In this document: in pieces, positions 6,229 to 8,838 of the stretch
How the letters are laid out: each line of letters starts with the position of its first letter
Position numbering within the stretch: position 1 is the stretch's first letter
Origin: Geodermatophilaceae bacterium
Lineage (GTDB): Bacteria; Actinomycetota; Actinomycetes; Mycobacteriales; Geodermatophilaceae
Direction of reading: 5' to 3'
Assembly (NCBI GenBank): GCA_013696785.1
Contig: JACCXW010000488.1
Location: 1 to 8,838, forward strand
DNA: 8,838 nucleotides
Translations under genes and position numbers: made by a program
The notes under the pieces: model-generated
Seen by the model: only the letters and a program-made list of their open reading frames with translations
What the model was told of the DNA's origin: nothing
The model's database searches: none

Positions 6229-7013
6229 TGCGCCGGCTGAGTCTTGGCTGGACGTTCCTGCGCGTCGGCGCCCTCAACGAACTGCAGTACCGCGTGAACT
6301 TCTTCCTGAGCCTGGTGCAATCCGTGGTGGCCGTGGGTACGGCGCTCGTCGTACTCGGGCTGGTGTTCTCCCACACCGATTCCCTCGGCGGCTGGTCCAG
6401 CGACGAGCTGCTCGTGATCATGGGCGTCTACGTGTTGATGGGCGGGGTGATCCGATCGCTCGTCCAGCCCAACATGCAGCAGCTCATGCAGGACGTGCAG
6501 GAGGGCACGCTCGACTACGTCCTGACCAAACCCGAGGACGCGCAGCTGCTGGTCAGCGTTCGGCGGTTCGGACTGTGGCAGGCCGTCGACATCGTCGTGG
6601 GACTGCTGCTGGTCGCGGTGGCACTGGTGCGCCTGGACGACCCGGTGAGTGTGCTGGCCGTTCTCGCCTTTGTGGTGGCCCTGCTGCTCGGCGCTCTGGA
6701 CATCTACTGCTTCTGGCTGATCCTGACCACCTCGGCGTTCATCGTGGTCCGGGTCGACTTCCTGATCGAGCTGTTCGAAGGCATGTACCAGGCCGGGCGG
6801 TGGCCGGTCACGATCTACCCAGGCTGGCTGCGGATCGGGTTCACCTTCCTGGTGCCTCTCGCCTTCGCCGTCACCGTGCCCGCCTCGGCGCTCACCGGCC
6901 GACTGTCGGGCTGGCTGCTGCTCGGCGCGGTGGCGTTCACCGTGGGCTTGCTGGCGCTCACCCGCTGGGTATGGCGGCAGGGCTTACGCCGCTACGCCGG
7001 CGCTTCCGCCTGA
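6228..7013 (+). CDS. ABC-2 type exporter permease, second subunit (COG3694-like)
   Basis: This 261-residue protein has about six hydrophobic helices (roughly 25-47, 58-78, 117-137, 140-163, 200-220, 228-246). The loop LQDV-like region QQLMQDVQEGTLDYVLTKP (84-102) is the ABC-2 coupling segment. RWPVTIYP (191-198) followed by FLVPLAFAVTVPASALTG (207-224) is the hallmark ending of the COG3694-like branch. ATG 6228 overlaps the preceding TGA as TGATG, with a purine-rich GGTGGGGAA just upstream. It is distinct from the first permease in sequence, which supports a heterodimeric channel. A much longer frame reaches back to about 5226, but that part is the shadow of the first permease. It ends the operon; a 57-base gap follows. 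Confidence 0.88.
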   Translation: MRRLSLGWTFLRVGALNELQYRVNFFLSLVQSVVAVGTALVVLGLVFSHTDSLGGWSSDELLVIMGVYVLMGGVIRSLVQPNMQQLMQDVQEGTLDYVLTKPEDAQLLVSVRRFGLWQAVDIVVGLLLVAVALVRLDDPVSVLAVLAFVVALLLGALDIYCFWLILTTSAFIVVRVDFLIELFEGMYQAGRWPVTIYPGWLRIGFTFLVPLAFAVTVPASALTGRLSGWLLLGAVAFTVGLLALTRWVWRQGLRRYAGASA

Positions 7014-7026
7014 TTTCGCCGATCCC

Positions 7027-7045
7027 GGCGGTCGACGCGGCCGCC
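7027..7045 (+). terminator. possible GC-rich stem-loop after the exporter operon
   Basis: GGCGG and CCGCC face each other across nine bases, 13 bases after the last permease stop. No T-run follows, so this could only be a non-canonical terminator. The evidence is weak in such GC-rich sequence. Confidence 0.18.
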
Positions 7046-7070
7046 AGGCGAATGCGTGTTCACTGGAGTC

Positions 7071-7514
7071 ATGCCATTGACCGGTGAATACGAGCCGAGC
7101 CCCGAGAAGTGGGTCCGTAACCAGGTCGAGAAGTACGAGAGTTCCGGAGGGACGACAGGCACCACGATGCGTGGCATGCCCGTCGTCATCGTGACCACGG
7201 TCGGAGCCAGATCGGGAAAGCTTCGCAAGGTGCCGCTGATGCGGGTCGAACACGACGGGCGGTACGCCGCGGTGGCATCCATCGGCGGGGCGCCCAAGCA
7301 CCCGGTCTGGTACTACAACCTGCACGCGCATCCGCACGTCGAGTTGCAGGACGGGACCGTCCGCAGCGACATGACCGCCCGCGAGATCAGCGGAGCGGAG
7401 AAGCAGCGATGGTGGGAGCGAGCCGTCGCTGCCTTCCCTGACTACGCCGACTACCAGACCCGCACCGAGCGTGAAATCCCGGTGTTCCTTCTCGAGCCGA
7501 TCGGCACCGACTGA
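7071..7514 (+). CDS. deazaflavin (F420)-dependent nitroreductase family protein, Ddn/DUF385-like
   Basis: This 147-residue protein matches the small split-beta-barrel family of F420-binding reductases that includes mycobacterial Ddn. Motifs in order are KWVRNQVEKYESSGG (13-27), VIVTTVGARSGKLRKVPL (39-56, cofactor-phosphate binding in the family), KHPVWYYNL (76-84), then a strand pair and WWERAVAAFPDYADYQ near the C-terminus. The length is normal for the family. Such proteins reduce quinones, nitro compounds or other electrophiles with F420H2 and often protect against redox stress; the substrate here is not predictable. ATG 7071 is preferred, since it gives the usual MPLTGEYEP start. GTG 7056 in the same frame would add five residues. 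A GGAG at 7065-7068 is closer to the ATG than normal. It lies 57 bases after the exporter operon and is probably separate. Confidence 0.88.
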   Translation: MPLTGEYEPSPEKWVRNQVEKYESSGGTTGTTMRGMPVVIVTTVGARSGKLRKVPLMRVEHDGRYAAVASIGGAPKHPVWYYNLHAHPHVELQDGTVRSDMTAREISGAEKQRWWERAVAAFPDYADYQTRTEREIPVFLLEPIGTD

Positions 7515-7541
7515 GTCACGACGTACGGTGACACCAACGAT

Positions 7542-7550
7542 GGAGGAAGG
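7542..7550 (+). promoter_or_regulatory. strong ribosome binding site of the small membrane protein
   Basis: GGAGGAAGG ends two bases before ATG 7553. Its GGAGG core at 7542-7546 sits six bases from the start. It is the best Shine-Dalgarno match in the window and supports this short gene as real. Confidence 0.6.
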
Positions 7551-7552
7551 CG

Positions 7553-7816
7553 ATGGCATTCTTCTGGTTCGGACTGGCGATCGTTCTGCTGCTCATCCTG
7601 GTCTTCGGCTGGCGCTATGACCGCCGAATGAGGGCGCAAGGCCGAAACGTGCGCAACTCCTCGGACATGGTCGGGGAGAGCCGCGACGTGAGACGGGACG
7701 TTCGCGTCGCCGGGGATCAGGCCGGCTGGTCGCGCACGGCCGCGTCGTACACCCAGGAGCAGATCGCCGACCGCGGAGCCAGGCGGGATCGGACCGAGCA
7801 CAAGAAGGACGGCTAA
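7553..7816 (+). CDS. small single-helix membrane protein, function unknown
   Basis: I do not recognise this 87-residue protein. Residues 3-20 (AFFWFGLAIVLLLILVFG) form one very hydrophobic helix at the N-terminus. It is followed at once by basic residues (WRYDRRMRAQGRN), so by the positive-inside rule the rest should face the cytoplasm. The remaining 60 residues are highly charged, with repeated Arg/Asp pairs (SRDVRRDVRVAGDQ) and a Lys-rich end (EHKKDG). They are probably helical or disordered. A strong ribosome binding site, sensible composition and a TAA stop support a true gene. It begins 38 bases after the F420-type reductase, with a TACGGT box (7524-7529) between them, so it may be co-transcribed or have a promoter of its own. 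Possible roles are a membrane adaptor or stress protein, but nothing in the sequence decides this. Confidence 0.65.
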   Translation: MAFFWFGLAIVLLLILVFGWRYDRRMRAQGRNVRNSSDMVGESRDVRRDVRVAGDQAGWSRTAASYTQEQIADRGARRDRTEHKKDG

Positions 7817-7867
7817 TACTCTCTCGGCGTGTCTTGGGCAAATCCTAGATTGCGGTAGAGATCCCGA

Positions 7868-7873
7868 TACGCT
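7868..7873 (+). promoter_or_regulatory. -10-like TACGCT before the AAA ATPase gene
   Basis: TACGCT fits TANNNT and ends nine bases before the A of ATG 7882. No Shine-Dalgarno sequence lies between them. A leaderless or nearly leaderless transcript would explain this. An in-frame TAG at 7846-7848 and no other start codon after it restrict translation to ATG 7882. Confidence 0.3.
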
Positions 7874-7881
7874 GCCGCGCC

Positions 7882-8838
7882 ATGGATCCCGTGCGCAATC
7901 CGTACGCCCCCGGAGCCGGTCAGCGACCACCCGAGCTGGCCGGCCGTGACGCCGAGCTGGCGCAGTTCCACGTCGTGCTGGAACGGATTTCCAGCGGCCG
8001 TCCTGAGCGGTCCTTGATCCTGACCGGGCTGCGTGGCGTGGGCAAGACCGTGCTCCTCAACCAGCTCCGCTCGGCCGCGATCGGTCGCGGGTGGGGTACC
8101 GCCAAGTTCGAGGCCCGACCCGAGCAGTCGGTACGCCGGCCGATCTCCAGCGCGCTGCACATGGCGGTGCGCGAGCTGGCCGGCCGACACCGCGACCCGG
8201 AGCGGATCGAGGATTTCCTCGGCGTACTCAAGGCGTTCGCGCTGCGGGATTCCGCCGGCGGCAGGCTCCGCGACCGGTGGCAGCCGGGCATCGACGTACC
8301 GGCGATGCACGGGCGGGCCGACTCCGGCGACATCGAGATCGACCTCGTCGAACTGCTCGCCGACGCGTCCGCGGTCGCGCGGGATGTCGGCGTCGGGATC
8401 GCACTGTTCGTCGACGAGATGCAGGATCTCGGCGCCGACGACGTGTCCGCGATCTGCGCGGCCTGCCACGAGCTGTCCCAGGCCGGTGCGCCTCTCATCG
8501 TCGTCGGAGCCGGCCTCCCGCACCTGCCCGCCCTCCTGTCCAGCAGCAAGAGCTACTCCGAGCGGCTGTTCCGGTACATGCGGATCGACCGGCTGGACCG
8601 CGCCGCTGCCGACCTCGCGCTCCGCGCGCCGGCTGATCGCGAGGGCGTGGACTTCACGACGGCGGCCTTGGACGCCCTGTACGCCGCGGCCGACGGCTAC
8701 CCGTACTTCGTGCAGGCTTACGGCAAGGTCACCTGGGATGCCGCCGCGACCTCGCCGATCACTGCCTCGGACGTCGCAGTTGCCCGACCCGCCGCCGAGA
8801 GCGAGTTGGCGGTGGGCTTCTTCGGCTCACGGTACGAG
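7882..8838 (+). CDS. AAA-type ATPase, N-terminal 319 residues (3' end outside window)
   Basis: The frame is open from ATG 7882 to the window end, so the protein is incomplete. After a leader resembling MDPVRNPYAPGAGQRPPELAGR, the AAA core shows Walker A GLRGVGKT (49-56), Walker B IALFVDEMQD (173-182, D178 and E179) and a sensor-1-like strand LIVVGAGLP (205-213). A lid region follows with DGYPYFVQAYGK (271-282), resembling Orc1/Cdc6-like or AAA_16 ATPases common in actinobacteria. Such proteins often end in a winged-helix domain, which would lie beyond the window. A leading H/D-type helicase or nuclease motif is not seen. The role could be DNA-associated or regulatory; the missing C-terminus and next gene would be needed to tell. 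Start supported by the upstream in-frame stop and typical N-terminus. Confidence 0.85.
   Translation, partial: MDPVRNPYAPGAGQRPPELAGRDAELAQFHVVLERISSGRPERSLILTGLRGVGKTVLLNQLRSAAIGRGWGTAKFEARPEQSVRRPISSALHMAVRELAGRHRDPERIEDFLGVLKAFALRDSAGGRLRDRWQPGIDVPAMHGRADSGDIEIDLVELLADASAVARDVGVGIALFVDEMQDLGADDVSAICAACHELSQAGAPLIVVGAGLPHLPALLSSSKSYSERLFRYMRIDRLDRAAADLALRAPADREGVDFTTAALDALYAAADGYPYFVQAYGKVTWDAAATSPITASDVAVARPAAESELAVGFFGSRYE

Noticed and set aside
6182..7087. 301-codon open frame on the + strand
   Set aside because: It is a shifted-frame shadow of the second permease. It is Arg/Gly/Ala-rich with no membrane helices.
7515..7532. GTCAC-N8-GTGAC inverted repeat after the F420-type reductase
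   Set aside because: Five-base arms with an eight-base loop and no T-run. It is too weak for a terminator and may be chance.
7813..8523. 236-codon open frame on the - strand
   Set aside because: It is antisense to the AAA ATPase, whose Walker motifs are clear on the other strand.

Overview
The window is high-GC DNA that looks like part of an actinobacterial chromosome. The reasons are strong G/C bias at third codon positions, an F420-type (Ddn/DUF385) oxidoreductase, frequent GTG starts, TANNNT-type -10 boxes placed so close to start codons that leaderless transcripts are likely, and a AAA ATPase of a type I associate with actinomycetes. I cannot name the genus. I see no tRNA, rRNA, CRISPR array, insertion sequence or phage gene.

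Left part (1-2235, + strand). The 3' end of a TPR-repeat protein enters from the window edge. It is followed by a membrane-anchored zinc metallopeptidase (499-1836, HEFVH motif). About 300 bases of a RimJ/RimL-type GNAT acetyltransferase come next (about 1926-2226). That gene is broken by about five frame changes and cut off before its acetyl-CoA-binding loop, so I call it a pseudogene.

Middle (2236-3545). A secreted NHL-type beta-propeller lipoprotein lies on the minus strand, convergent with the pseudogene. A 113-base divergent control region separates it from the next operon and carries a 14-bp dyad that overlaps candidate promoters in both directions.

Core operon (3546-7013, + strand). 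Four genes are stitched together by start/stop overlaps: an ABC-2 type exporter ATPase, a PEP mutase/isocitrate lyase superfamily enzyme, and two different six-helix ABC-2 permeases. The ATPase and permeases form the three-part exporter set resembling COG4586/COG4587/COG3694. The enzyme between ATPase and permeases is unusual. It is the best candidate here for an undescribed functional link, in which an enzyme of C-C or P-C bond chemistry is co-produced with an exporter.

Right part (7071-8838, + strand). This holds a small deazaflavin(F420)-dependent reductase-like protein, an 87-residue single-helix membrane protein with a strong ribosome binding site, and a AAA-type ATPase that runs off the window end.
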